A stretch of DNA of 64,000 nt from the IMG/VR virus record IMGVR_UViG_3300021376_000023, positions 1 to 64,000 of that record; one strand, written 5' to 3'. This DNA comes from a virus. Both the position numbers and the translations under genes were made by a program. Position 1 is the stretch's first letter. Each line of letters begins with the position of its first letter. The notes below the pieces were generated by a model, which worked only from the letters and a program-made list of their open reading frames with translations, was not told the DNA's origin and ran no database searches. Shown here piece after piece: positions 29,201-37,993 of this stretch.

Positions 29201-29739
29201 GCCTGAAGACCTATTCTACCATTTGTAGTTCCCCAGCTTGGTACTATTCTTTCAAAATGCCAGGTTTTTTCATCATACAAATCAGAGTTTGAAAACTTAC
29301 AAATTTCAGTATTATTAGCATAAAATATCCAATGAGAGATAGTATGGGAGTTATAATAACCGTGTCCTATTTTTGCAGTAAATCTTAAATAACTATTCAC
29401 AGAGGTAGGTGTAAAATCTACATACGCACCTGCAAACCAATCAAAACTATTTGTTAGATAGTAAGCACCGCCTGTATAATAAGAAATGACTCTATTATTA
29501 CAAAAATTTAAATCTTCAGAGATGGCCAAGCTTCCAGTACTATCATAAATTAAAGGTCTGATATTGCCTTGTGTATCTAAATTTTGTACTGATTGTGGGT
29601 TAATACTTAAATTTGCAAATTTACTATTTGTTAGCGCTTTGTCCGCAATTTTTAACCCAGTAACAGATAGATTAGTAAATGCATTATTTGCAATAGCATT
29701 CACATCAACATTAGAATTTACTATTTTTGTTAATGGCAT
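26227..29739 (-). CDS. Glycine-rich tail adhesin with fibrinogen-like C-terminus, 1170 aa
   Basis: An attachment domain shared with the next two genes (residues 1-230), then Gly-rich modules with GGGGGGMDMGGGGGGGG twice and strands such as GIVVVRY closing each module, and from about 920 a fibrinogen/collagen-C-like domain (GDYFLWVDGEPTSIYCDMTS, then FGGGWVLV). Poly-Gly arms recall the gp38 adhesins of some T-even phages. Most likely a receptor-binding fibre tip. Confidence 0.75.
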   Translation of the reverse strand: MPLTKIVNSNVDVNAIANNAFTNLSVTGLKIADKALTNSKFANLSINPQSVQNLDTQGNIRPLIYDSTGSLAISEDLNFCNNRVISYYTGGAYYLTNSFDWFAGAYVDFTPTSVNSYLRFTAKIGHGYYNSHTISHWIFYANNTEICKFSNSDLYDEKTWHFERIVPSWGTTNGRIGLQARRYGGSNQHQFMTTNWWVNGYGDNLDGATARNRTIQGECTVEELPNRSRLTITSGITFPQGMIATGGDVIYDIGDNRVHVFENSGTFNITQLGTDPSRGNKIWYTVVAGGGGGGMDMGGGGGGGGVIENQCATVLTGNCTVVVGAGGAGSPGPYNGPPPTGSVGGDSFLYLTTPLSAGQTNVTSVDYLVVAGGGGGGMDMGGGGGGGGVLSGTLPIIAGQSYTVVVGAGGAGAPAGGTFQQSSTHQFNIAAGNGGNSQFATFTAIGGGRGGSSYYQYNPGPAGCAGGSGGGASGYSDGSASFRDGGAGTAGQGFRGGRGGPQYYSGGGGGAGGQGVDSTARSDGGPGILNNITGDNYYWAGGGGGAGHSRESGNGGIGGGGGGSGGGLRGQGGGSAYNVGSPGGGDGGNTPGGDAGENTGGGGGGSAHYNSNNRGGFGGSGIVVVRYQGVQRAHGGDRIYQRVIGGVQYTIHEFLTPGTWQFINSNQQIIQARGGGGAQSGHYRSTGTSGERYIGPNPTRGGSGGGASATHNVVGIRYGGKNIAGQGTSGGASAGTVDYYGGSGGGASFNSPTTDGNSLANGRASIQSGIGGDGYYSYILGIEKCFGGGGGAANYTGPGSGPAGMGGGGGGSRFDDSYGSQGGAGGQSGSSQINYSSPNSNWRWMWDSSGEAGYSGSSIRGGNGAANTGGGGGGGTHAYSTGGNGGKGIVIVRYKYTNNKSRGLLGTIENPANNAREILAARPGAPSGDYFLWVDGEPTSIYCDMTSFGGGWVLVAVGREGAGSSVTVKWHTQWFANAGGGNYKEGLRQANLAAVTSNFVPRYLPSGVIHGIKGEDTWNNMEMIINRVQLNDSFYLRSPGSRYVFGWADFCPILSEKDQSVLNNPNNCGFSFNNPVGRAPDSTTIAILPLTYSRYPNLWAGGSPIYTYNNALWPDTQTNGLSNDSNRMFTWNWSGHQGWTGFSTGASICGPGFQAGTECHAIQFVNIFVR

Positions 29740-29740
29740 A

Positions 29741-30397
29741 TTAGTTATTTAGAAACTCCTCTAACACTAATTGTGTTACAGTGTTTCCTGAAGTCCCTCC
29801 ATCGCCATTCCAATATCTAGTCCCGTGAAACGCTCCATAATAATTTCCAGAATAATATCTGCACTGAATACCTATTCTTCCTGATGTAGTTCCCCAGCTC
29901 GGATACATACGTTCATAATGAAGTCTTTTTTCTCCATATTGCGCCCCAAGTGTCCATTGATCTCTTAATTGATTATTCCAATAAAATAGTTGATGTTGAA
30001 TTCCGTAACTACCATCATTCCAATACCAACTATAATTTGCTGCCCACCTAATTATACTATCCGCTCTAAGGGGGGTATAATCAATAAATAAACCAGGTAC
30101 CCAGGTAAAAGAAGCAGGGGCCCCAAACGGTATATTATAGGTTTGTATGACTCTATTAATACAGTAGGCCTTATTATTGCTATACTGAAGAGTTCCTGTA
30201 GAACTAAATACTAATTGCTGAAAAGAAGATGTAGAGGATAATATCTTTCCTAATGTTAGAGTATTATCTGCGATTAAATTACCAGTAATACTATTAAGAG
30301 ATAGCTTACTTGTAGTTATCGATAAATTATTAACCTGACTATCGTTAAAAGTATTTGCAGTTATTAACGAGGGGGATGATATTCTAGTTAATGCCAT
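29741..30397 (-). CDS. Fibre protein with shared attachment domain, 218 aa
   Basis: MALTRISSPSLITANTFNDS, CINRVIQTYN and YERMYPSWGTTSGRIGIQCR repeat segments of the 26227 and 30397 genes (WGTT..RIG, Y/N..TRYWNG). The three are paralogues, so the protein is probably a fibre with a beta-rich head. The late box of the next gene lies inside its 3' end. Confidence 0.7.
   Translation of the reverse strand: MALTRISSPSLITANTFNDSQVNNLSITTSKLSLNSITGNLIADNTLTLGKILSSTSSFQQLVFSSTGTLQYSNNKAYCINRVIQTYNIPFGAPASFTWVPGLFIDYTPLRADSIIRWAANYSWYWNDGSYGIQHQLFYWNNQLRDQWTLGAQYGEKRLHYERMYPSWGTTSGRIGIQCRYYSGNYYGAFHGTRYWNGDGGTSGNTVTQLVLEEFLNN
29746..29753 (-). promoter_or_regulatory. Late-type promoter box TCTAAATA
   Basis: TCTAAATA, then 6 nt to the ATG at 29739. 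Confidence 0.5.
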
Positions 30398-31080
30398 TAG
30401 CTTGATAACTCCTCTATTACTAATTGAGGTCTAACAAAGTAATTTCCGCCCCCTCCATTCCAATAATAAGTACTATGGACTGCAAGGCGATATCTATTAG
30501 AAGAATAATCTCTATATTGCATACCTATTCTTGAGCGAAATCTTCCCCAAGAATTTACAAAAAATTGAAAGTAATTCATGGATTCTGGATAATAACCAGA
30601 GTCATTATACCTGCAAGTATCTACATTATTTGCAAAGAAAATGTAGTGACTAATTTGATGGGCATTTCCGGTCCACCCTGTACCCCAACTACAAGAAAAT
30701 TTTAATTTGCTACTTGATGATAAAGGGGTATAATCGTAATACAAACCTGGTACCCAATTATAGGTACTATTAGATGTTGCAATATATCTACCTGCTTGAG
30801 AATTAACATCGGAATTACCTCCTAGGTAGTTATATACAACTCTATTAATACAGTGATTAAAATTAACTGCAGTAGTAGGAGTACCATTAATATCTGTATA
30901 TATACTTCTATTTGGTGTACTAGTTGCAAACGTACAAAGCGGTATTGTATTAGATGTTATTTGACCGGTACCAATACTAAGGTCACTTATCTTATTAGTA
31001 GAAACTGTTTTATTAGTTATAAATGACGAAGTTACGGTAGAATCATTAAACAACCCAGATTTAATACGAGTTAAAGGCAT
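30397..31080 (-). CDS. Fibre protein, paralogue of the two downstream genes, 227 aa
   Basis: MPLTRIKSGLFNDSTVTSSF opens like the other two; CINRVVYNYLGG and WGRFRSRIGMQYRDYSSNRY match their middle parts. Its stop overlaps the next start (TAATG). First gene of a late minus-strand fibre operon. Confidence 0.7.
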   Translation of the reverse strand: MPLTRIKSGLFNDSTVTSSFITNKTVSTNKISDLSIGTGQITSNTIPLCTFATSTPNRSIYTDINGTPTTAVNFNHCINRVVYNYLGGNSDVNSQAGRYIATSNSTYNWVPGLYYDYTPLSSSSKLKFSCSWGTGWTGNAHQISHYIFFANNVDTCRYNDSGYYPESMNYFQFFVNSWGRFRSRIGMQYRDYSSNRYRLAVHSTYYWNGGGGNYFVRPQLVIEELSS

Positions 31081-31086
31081 ACATAT

Positions 31087-31094
31087 TATTTAAT
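31087..31094 (-). promoter_or_regulatory. Late-type promoter box ATTAAATA (divergent pair)
   Basis: ATTAAATA, then 6 nt to the ATG at 31080; back-to-back with the plus-strand box at 31100. Confidence 0.5.
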
Positions 31095-31099
31095 GTTTT

Positions 31100-31107
31100 T
31101 ATAAATA
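31100..31107 (+). promoter_or_regulatory. Late promoter box TATAAATA
   Basis: Exact T4 late consensus, then 5 nt (ATAGT) to the ATG at 31113. Confidence 0.7.
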
Positions 31108-31112
31108 ATAGT

Positions 31113-31631
31113 ATGCCTATTTTCGGTATTAATAACAATAATATATATGCAGACAATACATCTCAAGAGTTTAGAATATCTGTAAACAATGTAGATGCAT
31201 GGCGTTATAATATTAATAACAGTACTATACGGCAAATTTATCGTCCGATTTTACAGATAAATAGTACACTTGCAGGCGATACAAACCCTGGTCAGAATTA
31301 TTTACACACTTGGACGCCACAAAGTTATCAAGGACCTGCTTCAACTGTAGCAACAGCTAATTACTTTACTGCACCTCAAACCGGGATATATAAAGCAAAT
31401 ATTACAGCATTATGTCGGCACAATCATCATCATTGGATTATGAGAAATGGATCTGCACCAGCTAGTTTTTCACATTATGTCTATCAAGGGACCGGTAACT
31501 ATATGTCTATTGGCGCAAGTATGATTTTTTCTTTAAATGCAGGAGATACAATATCGTTTGGTGGTAATAGAAATGATGGTAATATTTGGGGAGGTGGATG
31601 GACAATAGGCTCAATAGAAAGGATGGGATAA
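31113..31631 (+). CDS. C1q/TNF-like head-domain structural protein, 172 aa
   Basis: The C-terminal half has the jelly-roll pattern YFTAPQTGIYKANITALC, IMRNG, ASMIFSLNAGDTISFGG, as in C1q-type domains that trimerise at fibre tips. His-rich segment NHHHW near residue 106. Followed by two similar genes. Confidence 0.65.
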   Translation: MPIFGINNNNIYADNTSQEFRISVNNVDAWRYNINNSTIRQIYRPILQINSTLAGDTNPGQNYLHTWTPQSYQGPASTVATANYFTAPQTGIYKANITALCRHNHHHWIMRNGSAPASFSHYVYQGTGNYMSIGASMIFSLNAGDTISFGGNRNDGNIWGGGWTIGSIERMG

Positions 31632-31632
31632 T

Positions 31633-32295
31633 ATGGGGGTAAATTTTAGATTTGGTACTACCGGTAACACAATAGAATTGGCTTCTGGTGTAGATGACTG
31701 TTTTATTGGAAGAGATTTTGCTAATTTTACTACTTTACCGGATGGTCTAGACGCCGTACAAAGACAACCTGTATTAAGACTTAATAATACAACTACTGGT
31801 CAAGAATTATATAGATGGTCTAATAATTCCTTAGTAGCAGGACCGGGAGTTAACAGGATAACACCAAGCCTATTTGTTGGTAAAAACGCAAATGAAGCCA
31901 ACGGAAATCAAAACCCTGTTCCTTTTGGCTTAGTACTTAGAGATACAGCTGGGGGGTGGGTAGCAGCTAGCAATCGGTATGTAATTCCTGTTGCTGGATG
32001 GTATAGGGTGAGTGTCACAGGATTAATTAGAAACAATGCGGTTTTAAATCCAAGGGTAAACGGGAGTCGTTGGTTTAACGGTGTACATACAGTACAGAGC
32101 TGCTACACAACATGCACTGTAGAATTTGTAAGAAACTGTGTGGCGGGAGACTTTATAGATGTCGAATCATGGAATGGAGGAAATGTAGATGGAGGTACAG
32201 ATTTAGGCCCTTCAGATAGAAATGAAGCACAATATTCCCCTTTAGGGGTAACCGGTATACCATGGACTTACATGTGTATTGATTATATTTCATAA
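31633..32295 (+). CDS. C1q-like structural protein, 220 aa
   Basis: The same C-terminal pattern (YVIPVAGWYRVSVTGLIRNN, VEFVRNCVAGDFIDVESWNG) with a longer N-terminus. Starts 1 nt after the previous stop. Probably a decoration or fibre-tip protein of the same family. Confidence 0.6.
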   Translation: MGVNFRFGTTGNTIELASGVDDCFIGRDFANFTTLPDGLDAVQRQPVLRLNNTTTGQELYRWSNNSLVAGPGVNRITPSLFVGKNANEANGNQNPVPFGLVLRDTAGGWVAASNRYVIPVAGWYRVSVTGLIRNNAVLNPRVNGSRWFNGVHTVQSCYTTCTVEFVRNCVAGDFIDVESWNGGNVDGGTDLGPSDRNEAQYSPLGVTGIPWTYMCIDYIS

Positions 32296-32299
32296 TTTT

Positions 32300-32869
32300 A
32301 TGGCTATTTCATTTTCTAACGGTATGTCAATAAATACTTCTTTATCGGAAGTATTTTTTAATAATAATGCAAATCAAGAGATTTCAAGAATTGGAATAAC
32401 AGGTACTTCACAACCTCAATTGCCTTTTGCTTCTGTTCGCTATAACGCATCAACTACTTCAATGTCATATTATCCACAAAATAACTATCCCAACTCTCCT
32501 TTTGGTCAATCCTATTTTCCAGTACAGGTACCTGCTAATGAACCTTACTATTGGAATCCGAGATATTTTAATAGAAGAACCAGTGAATTTGTGTGCCCGG
32601 TATATGGAAAATATAGAATGACAATGAATGTTTTGACTACAGGTAATAGCTATAATAGAGATGGGATGCAGTGTTACCCGGTAAGGAACGGTATCTCTAT
32701 CGGGGTAAATGGTGCAATAGTACTTGGTGGTGCAAGCTACGCCACCGTACAAAGTGTGGTTGTAGTGGTTGCAAATGGAGGGGATAGACTGTGTTGGTAT
32801 GCAAATGAAGGAATGAGAAGAGGTTATAGTGATACTTGGTCAACATTTACATATTGTTTATTAGCATAA
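32300..32869 (+). CDS. C1q-like structural protein, 189 aa
   Basis: I start at MAISFSNGMSINTSLS (32300). EFVCPVYGKYRMTMNVLTT and VVVVANGGDRLCWYANEG fit the same fold as the two upstream genes; sequence identity between them is low. The longer frame from 32279 overlaps the upstream gene. Confidence 0.55.
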   Translation: MAISFSNGMSINTSLSEVFFNNNANQEISRIGITGTSQPQLPFASVRYNASTTSMSYYPQNNYPNSPFGQSYFPVQVPANEPYYWNPRYFNRRTSEFVCPVYGKYRMTMNVLTTGNSYNRDGMQCYPVRNGISIGVNGAIVLGGASYATVQSVVVVVANGGDRLCWYANEGMRRGYSDTWSTFTYCLLA

Positions 32870-32873
32870 TTAA

Positions 32874-32881
32874 AATAAATA
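32874..32881 (+). promoter_or_regulatory. Late-type promoter box AATAAATA
   Basis: AATAAATA, then 4 nt (TATT) to the ATG at 32886. Confidence 0.55.
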
Positions 32882-32885
32882 TATT

Positions 32886-33158
32886 ATGGCAAAAACATTT
32901 AAAGTCGAAATTTCTGATTTAAGCGATAAAATTCTAAGATGGGGAGAATGTGATCCACAGAAATGGTTTGAAATTGTAGTAAAAAATAGGGCTAATGCTG
33001 CTATTGAGGAGCTTTACGCATTAGAGTTAAGAAAAGCAATAAAAAATAAAACTAATATAAGCGGGGATAAGAAAAAAGTAGTTTTAGAAAGTACAGAATT
33101 AAACGCAAAAGAAAGACATTTAAAGGTAAGCAATGAGCTTCCATCAACTAGTATATAA
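32886..33158 (+). CDS. Small protein of a two-gene family, 90 aa
   Basis: MAKTFKVEISDLSDKILRWG, ELRKAIKNK and VLESTELNAKERHLK. The helical layout and the ESTEL.A..R end match the next gene, so the two are paralogues. Such short proteins often accompany fibres in marine myophages. Confidence 0.6.
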   Translation: MAKTFKVEISDLSDKILRWGECDPQKWFEIVVKNRANAAIEELYALELRKAIKNKTNISGDKKKVVLESTELNAKERHLKVSNELPSTSI

Positions 33159-33169
33159 AGGGTAACCAC

Positions 33170-33460
33170 ATGGCTGAATATTATGTAACTTTAGACGACG
33201 CTGAAATAAAAGCAATGGAATATGTTGCTGCTGATGTTCAAGACTGGATAGATAATTTAATTAATTTTAAGATTCAGACATGTACAGATGAGTTTCTCAA
33301 GAGATATATAGAAATTCAGCAAGCTAAAAACGAAGAAATTATAACTAACACTGATTTATTAATTCAAGAAAGTACAGAATTGCCTGCGTCACAGAGAATG
33401 GAAGAAAAAAATTATAAGATATTTCCTGACGATCCGTTTAATCCTTCTCTGATACCTTAG
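33170..33460 (+). CDS. Small protein, paralogue of 32886..33158, 96 aa
   Basis: MAEYYVTLDDAEIKAMEYVA, DVQDWIDNLINFKI, then LIQESTELPASQRMEEK. Its 3' end overlaps the end of the convergent fibre gene. Function unknown. Confidence 0.6.
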   Translation: MAEYYVTLDDAEIKAMEYVAADVQDWIDNLINFKIQTCTDEFLKRYIEIQQAKNEEIITNTDLLIQESTELPASQRMEEKNYKIFPDDPFNPSLIP

Positions 33461-36137
33461 GAACTTCTGCCGGGTCTACTTCTATTAACGCAAACTTGTA
33501 TGTTTTCTTTCTTTTATTATTTATAATATATAGATTATCTTCACCTTCAACAATAGTATAATCACCTATTGAATTGCTCAGATGTAAATCTTGTGTAAAG
33601 ATATTTCTCCATCTTAACGCAGGGCTTCCTAGATCCCACGTATTATTAGCCCGAGGAAAGATGTTATTACTGCTTATATTGCCGGCTATTGTAACATTTG
33701 AAGCTATATCCCAAGAAGGAGCCCCTGTAGAAAGCTTTATTGGAGTAACATTACCATCAGCAATTTTTACTGTTGTTACAGAATTACTGGTTAGCTTATT
33801 AGCCCCTATAGTATTATCATCAACCGATACAATTGTATTTCTAATGGGTAAAGGTGAAGCGTTCACATATTGCACTTCTAAAACATCAGTCCCTGCTGGT
33901 ACCGCTTCCGACATTAATAATGTAAATGGAGAAGGGAGAGAATAAGCAGATTTATTTTGATAGACACCGGAAACAAATACCATTATTTCATTGGGTGAGT
34001 ACGCGGCACTTACCAACGTAAATGTTGTTGTTGTTCCTGTTGAATTGAACGATTGACTATGATAAACATATCGTACCCCTTCAATACCATCGTACGCGGT
34101 AATAGGTTTTGTAGCGAGTAATCTATCTACAAAAATATTATTAGCAGTAAGAGAGGGAACTGATAGAGATTTAGTAATAGTAACATCACCGAAGAATAAA
34201 GTTCCTGCTGCTGTAGTTATATTTCCAATAGTAAGATTACCTATAATATTAACATCCTTAATAAAAGTAGCATTTTCTCTAAATAAACTAGAATTTACAG
34301 CTGTAAACGCTGCTACTCTCGTATCGCTTGCACTAAGTGTACCATCAATTTTTATGTCTCCAAAAAATACACTTTCTAAATATCTATAATTTGGAGACCC
34401 CAATATAAATTGTTGATTTCTTGTTGCTTGAGCTTCTCGACCTACTAATATAGTATTATCAAGTGTTGTTAATGAACCTAAAGTATTATTTACACTGGTA
34501 CCGATATGAATATTATAGCTTCCTGCTTGTACAAGTCCGCCTGCATCAGTTCCAATAGAAATATTAAAACTACCAAAATTATAATTATCACCTGCACTAT
34601 GACCTACAGCTACATTACCAACTCCATCACCTTGTAGAGTTAATGCTCTAAAACCAACTACAACGTTGGAATTAGCATTACTAAAATTTGTACCAGCATT
34701 AGAACCAATAAAAACATTTTCGCTTCCGTCAACAATATCTCTACCTGCCCTATAACCTATTTGCACAGAATCTATACTAAAACCTATATTTGTTGCAACT
34801 TCTTCCCCAATAAGTACATTGCTAAATCCACCAATTTTGCCTAATGTAGGTACATTTCTACCTATAACAACACTGCTTCTTTCACCAAATATAATTAAAT
34901 CATTATAGGTGCTAGTTGTACTAAGTGTACCAGCAATAGTTAAAGTTCTATTTGGTATCCCGGTTCTAATTCCAATAACCCCTTGGGGTTGGGTACCATC
35001 AGTATTTTGAGCATTACCTATTAGAAGAACAGGATTATCGAACTCTGCATCATAAAATTCAGCTAATACTTGACCGGTACCTCCCTGTCTTAAGTAAAGT
35101 GCAGGTCCTTTATCTTCATTAATAACGCTAAGTGCACTAGTAGTTGTAATAATAGTATTTGCTAGGAATGAACTACCTGAGGCAAATAAATTACCAAAAA
35201 TTCGAACATCCCCTCTAAAAGTTGCACCTGATAAGATAAAATTAGAACTAGATAAATCTGCTTTGGTTGCATATTGACTGCTTGTAGAGAACCATGAACT
35301 GTACACTGACTCCCAGCTGGCACTATTAGCAGTCATTGTTGCATATGTTGACTGAAGAATAGGGGGTATAGCTTCGTAAATAACGTAATCTAGCGTTTTA
35401 TTACCACTAAAATATTGTGTAGTTACATATAAATTTCCTGTAGCGCTAATAGAGCCTGCTACTGTTAATTCATGGTTAGGGTATTCTGTATTAATACCAA
35501 TAATACCGGTGTTCATTCCTGGAACCCAAGGTGTAATGTTTCCTATATGTAAAGCAACGCCTCCTTCAGTATCAACAAATTGTGCTATATCGTCAAAACC
35601 GGTTTGCTCTACATAGAGAGCAGGTCCTTGACCTATATTAACAATTCTTAATGCAGTTGTTTCAACAACCTTTGTATCTGTAGTAGCTATACCTCCAAGA
35701 GCTGAAAGTACTCCGACAACTACAAGATCGCCTTCAACGCGTACATCACCAAAAATAGAGCCACCGGTTAACTTAAAGAACAATGCGCTAGCAGAAGGTT
35801 CTGTTAGCCAGGTTGCACTATTAAGTCTTAATGTTGTATAAGTAGAATTCCAATTACCGCTATTTGCCCTTACCCCGACATAAGTATTTTGCCAAAATGC
35901 ACTATTAGCAACAAATTGATTTCTAACTGCATCATAATTTACAGTAGAAGCAAAACTCCTTACCCCGGCTGGTGTTGATACTAAGACGAATGCTGCACTA
36001 AGAGCTGGCGATAAACCGATAGGTGCACCTAAATTGGGCTCTGCATCTTTAAGAGTAAAAAATTCGTAACGTTCAGGATTAGGGTTAGTTGGTGGTGTTG
36101 GATGTTCTTTACCACTTATTAAAAAAGGTGTGTTCAT
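33438..36137 (-). CDS. Long tail-fibre-like protein, 899 aa
   Basis: Repeats of the type GIIGINTEYPNHELTVAGSI (twice) and a run of NVFIGSNAGTNFSNAN-like strands (NVVVGFRA, NVAVGHSAG, NISIGTDAG) resemble the left-handed coiled segments of trimeric fibres and YadA-type heads. The C-terminal part has VYHSQSFNSTGTTTTF. A long homotrimeric fibre is likely. The start overlaps the upstream stop by 1 nt. Confidence 0.7.
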   Translation of the reverse strand: MNTPFLISGKEHPTPPTNPNPERYEFFTLKDAEPNLGAPIGLSPALSAAFVLVSTPAGVRSFASTVNYDAVRNQFVANSAFWQNTYVGVRANSGNWNSTYTTLRLNSATWLTEPSASALFFKLTGGSIFGDVRVEGDLVVVGVLSALGGIATTDTKVVETTALRIVNIGQGPALYVEQTGFDDIAQFVDTEGGVALHIGNITPWVPGMNTGIIGINTEYPNHELTVAGSISATGNLYVTTQYFSGNKTLDYVIYEAIPPILQSTYATMTANSASWESVYSSWFSTSSQYATKADLSSSNFILSGATFRGDVRIFGNLFASGSSFLANTIITTTSALSVINEDKGPALYLRQGGTGQVLAEFYDAEFDNPVLLIGNAQNTDGTQPQGVIGIRTGIPNRTLTIAGTLSTTSTYNDLIIFGERSSVVIGRNVPTLGKIGGFSNVLIGEEVATNIGFSIDSVQIGYRAGRDIVDGSENVFIGSNAGTNFSNANSNVVVGFRALTLQGDGVGNVAVGHSAGDNYNFGSFNISIGTDAGGLVQAGSYNIHIGTSVNNTLGSLTTLDNTILVGREAQATRNQQFILGSPNYRYLESVFFGDIKIDGTLSASDTRVAAFTAVNSSLFRENATFIKDVNIIGNLTIGNITTAAGTLFFGDVTITKSLSVPSLTANNIFVDRLLATKPITAYDGIEGVRYVYHSQSFNSTGTTTTFTLVSAAYSPNEIMVFVSGVYQNKSAYSLPSPFTLLMSEAVPAGTDVLEVQYVNASPLPIRNTIVSVDDNTIGANKLTSNSVTTVKIADGNVTPIKLSTGAPSWDIASNVTIAGNISSNNIFPRANNTWDLGSPALRWRNIFTQDLHLSNSIGDYTIVEGEDNLYIINNKRKKTYKFALIEVDPAEVPKVSEKD

Positions 36138-36496
36138 TATGTATCATTGAATGCTTCTAGAAGTGAAAATGAGACGTGTACACCGCTTGCTGTATCTGTA
36201 TCAGTATAAGCGAGAATTGCGTCTCCGTCTATTATTAATACTTTACCTAAAATTACATTTGCTGAATCGTTTCTTGGTACCGTAAATCCAGATACTAGGT
36301 AATATAAAGTTTTATCGGCTGCGCTAGATATACCTACAGATACCGTAGCTGTTTTGTTAGTCATGTTTGCTGCTTGAACTGTAAGAATAATTGTAGCTCG
36401 TTGAGAGGGACAGATATAGAAAGGAGTAAAATCAGTATTTATATCGGTTAGCAATCTAAACCGTCTAACAAATTTATTTAAAGGAATCTGAGCCAT
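36137..36496 (-). CDS. Small structural protein, 119 aa
   Basis: MAQIPLNKFVRRFRLLTDIN, then a beta-rich domain with ATIILTVQAANMTNKTATVS. Proteins of this kind lie beside fibres in T4-like marine phages. Preceded by a late box. Confidence 0.55.
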   Translation of the reverse strand: MAQIPLNKFVRRFRLLTDINTDFTPFYICPSQRATIILTVQAANMTNKTATVSVGISSAADKTLYYLVSGFTVPRNDSANVILGKVLIIDGDAILAYTDTDTASGVHVSFSLLEAFNDT

Positions 36497-36502
36497 ATAT
36501 TT

Positions 36503-36510
36503 TATTTATT
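36503..36510 (-). promoter_or_regulatory. Late-type promoter box AATAAATA
   Basis: AATAAATA, then 6 nt (AAATAT) to the ATG at 36496. Confidence 0.5.
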
Positions 36511-37993
36511 CCAAAGATAGTACAAATGGAGTTATAAGTGAGAATATTGATCTATTAAAGGTTCTTCCTTCAATAGTACCTGTGGCTTGTCTAATAGTAA
36601 AGTCAGACCCTACTTTAAAATCACCTTTCTCATTGGTTAAAGTTACAAATATTCTTGCACCGTCGGTTGCTCTGACCTCGTTTTCCGGCTTGGCTACACC
36701 ACCTAAAACAGGCAAAGCAGTCGCCAAAGTAGACCCAGCACCAACATATTCCATAGTATATGCACTAGCTAAAATTTGACTTCTGAAGTACAAGTACACA
36801 GCATTCTCCGTTCCATCTTCATTTGGATCAGGAATAAGTGGGCCGCTAGAAATATAGGACTGAACTGTATCTTCAGCAATTAATTCATATGTATAAGCAG
36901 GGTACCCATTACCACCGACACTAAGAGCAGATACTAATGTATGTAATGTTTTTTGTTGCTCCCCTGCGCAGTCAAATACCATTAATTCTGCAGGATATCT
37001 TGCCAATAATGTGGGAAATATATCTTTAACTAAAAAGCTACCTTCACCTGCAGAAACGTCTCTTATTAAAGTACCAGTCAACATTGGTGCGTTAGATTTT
37101 CCAAAAGCAACAAGACCAGATAAACCAAATGATGCATTAGAGGTATTAATATCGCATTGACCCCCTGCACTCACCATAACAGCCGTTGTACCGCCAATAG
37201 TGAAGATACTAACAAGCTGCGCATAACCATTGTTCAGTATTATAATACCATCTCCACCCTCATTAAACTGGGTATAGGAATCAAGAACCATACTTCTCAA
37301 GAATCCTCCTACTCTGTCCCCGTCGATTCTCATACCGGCTCCGGCATCATCTCTACCCGGGGCAGTTGATTGTGTAATAGAACTACACCCCTGTACATAA
37401 GGACTAGTAAAGATATAAAGGGGATGTCCAGGAACGTGTTTGTTACCGGTAGGTGGAGACACAATATAGCCTGGAGTTTGAAAGGCTACTTGGTAGTCTT
37501 GTTCAGCAGTGTTTAAGTGAGGAAACGCTATAGCTGCCCCCGGGCGTTTATGACCTCTGAATGTAAATCCCCAGATATAATCTGCATTAGTAACCCAAAA
37601 TAAATCTAATGCAGAGTTTCTAGGAAATACACTTGTACGTCTTAAATTATCACCAATAATGGAAGTGCGTTGTGGTACAAACACTGGGTTTAATTCATGA
37701 TATTCACCGGTCTTTACAAAAATAGTCCATTGCCTTTGGGGGTTTTGTGCCGCAAACTGACAAGCTCTTTTAATAGTTTTAAAAGGATAATTTTCTGCTG
37801 TACCTACATTACCATCAGATCCACTTACTGTTACATACAAAACATTTGGTGTGCTCCATAACCCACCACTAAGAAGATTAGATATAGCGTAAAAATCTAC
37901 TTGAAACTCACCTTGAAACGGTCTGTAACCTACTAGATAATCTGAAGGAAGCGGACTAGTCCGTGAAAAATCGGCAAATGAACGGTAGGCCAT
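36506..37993 (-). CDS. Beta-helix structural protein, 495 aa
   Basis: N-terminus MAYRSFADFSRTSPLPSDYL, then a right-handed beta-helix entry signature (VSGSDGNVGTAENYPFKTIK, WTIFVKTGEYHELNPVFVPQ) as in DUF1565-type and pectate-lyase-like domains, then GVGG/NG turns. Such proteins are baseplate or fibre components that may touch host glycans. No catalytic residues identified. Confidence 0.65.
   Translation of the reverse strand: MAYRSFADFSRTSPLPSDYLVGYRPFQGEFQVDFYAISNLLSGGLWSTPNVLYVTVSGSDGNVGTAENYPFKTIKRACQFAAQNPQRQWTIFVKTGEYHELNPVFVPQRTSIIGDNLRRTSVFPRNSALDLFWVTNADYIWGFTFRGHKRPGAAIAFPHLNTAEQDYQVAFQTPGYIVSPPTGNKHVPGHPLYIFTSPYVQGCSSITQSTAPGRDDAGAGMRIDGDRVGGFLRSMVLDSYTQFNEGGDGIIILNNGYAQLVSIFTIGGTTAVMVSAGGQCDINTSNASFGLSGLVAFGKSNAPMLTGTLIRDVSAGEGSFLVKDIFPTLLARYPAELMVFDCAGEQQKTLHTLVSALSVGGNGYPAYTYELIAEDTVQSYISSGPLIPDPNEDGTENAVYLYFRSQILASAYTMEYVGAGSTLATALPVLGGVAKPENEVRATDGARIFVTLTNEKGDFKVGSDFTIRQATGTIEGRTFNRSIFSLITPFVLSLE

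Noticed and set aside
31633-32869. A single C1q-like gene split by frameshifts
   Set aside because: Each of the three frames has its own start, stop and complete domain; they look like tandem divergent paralogues.
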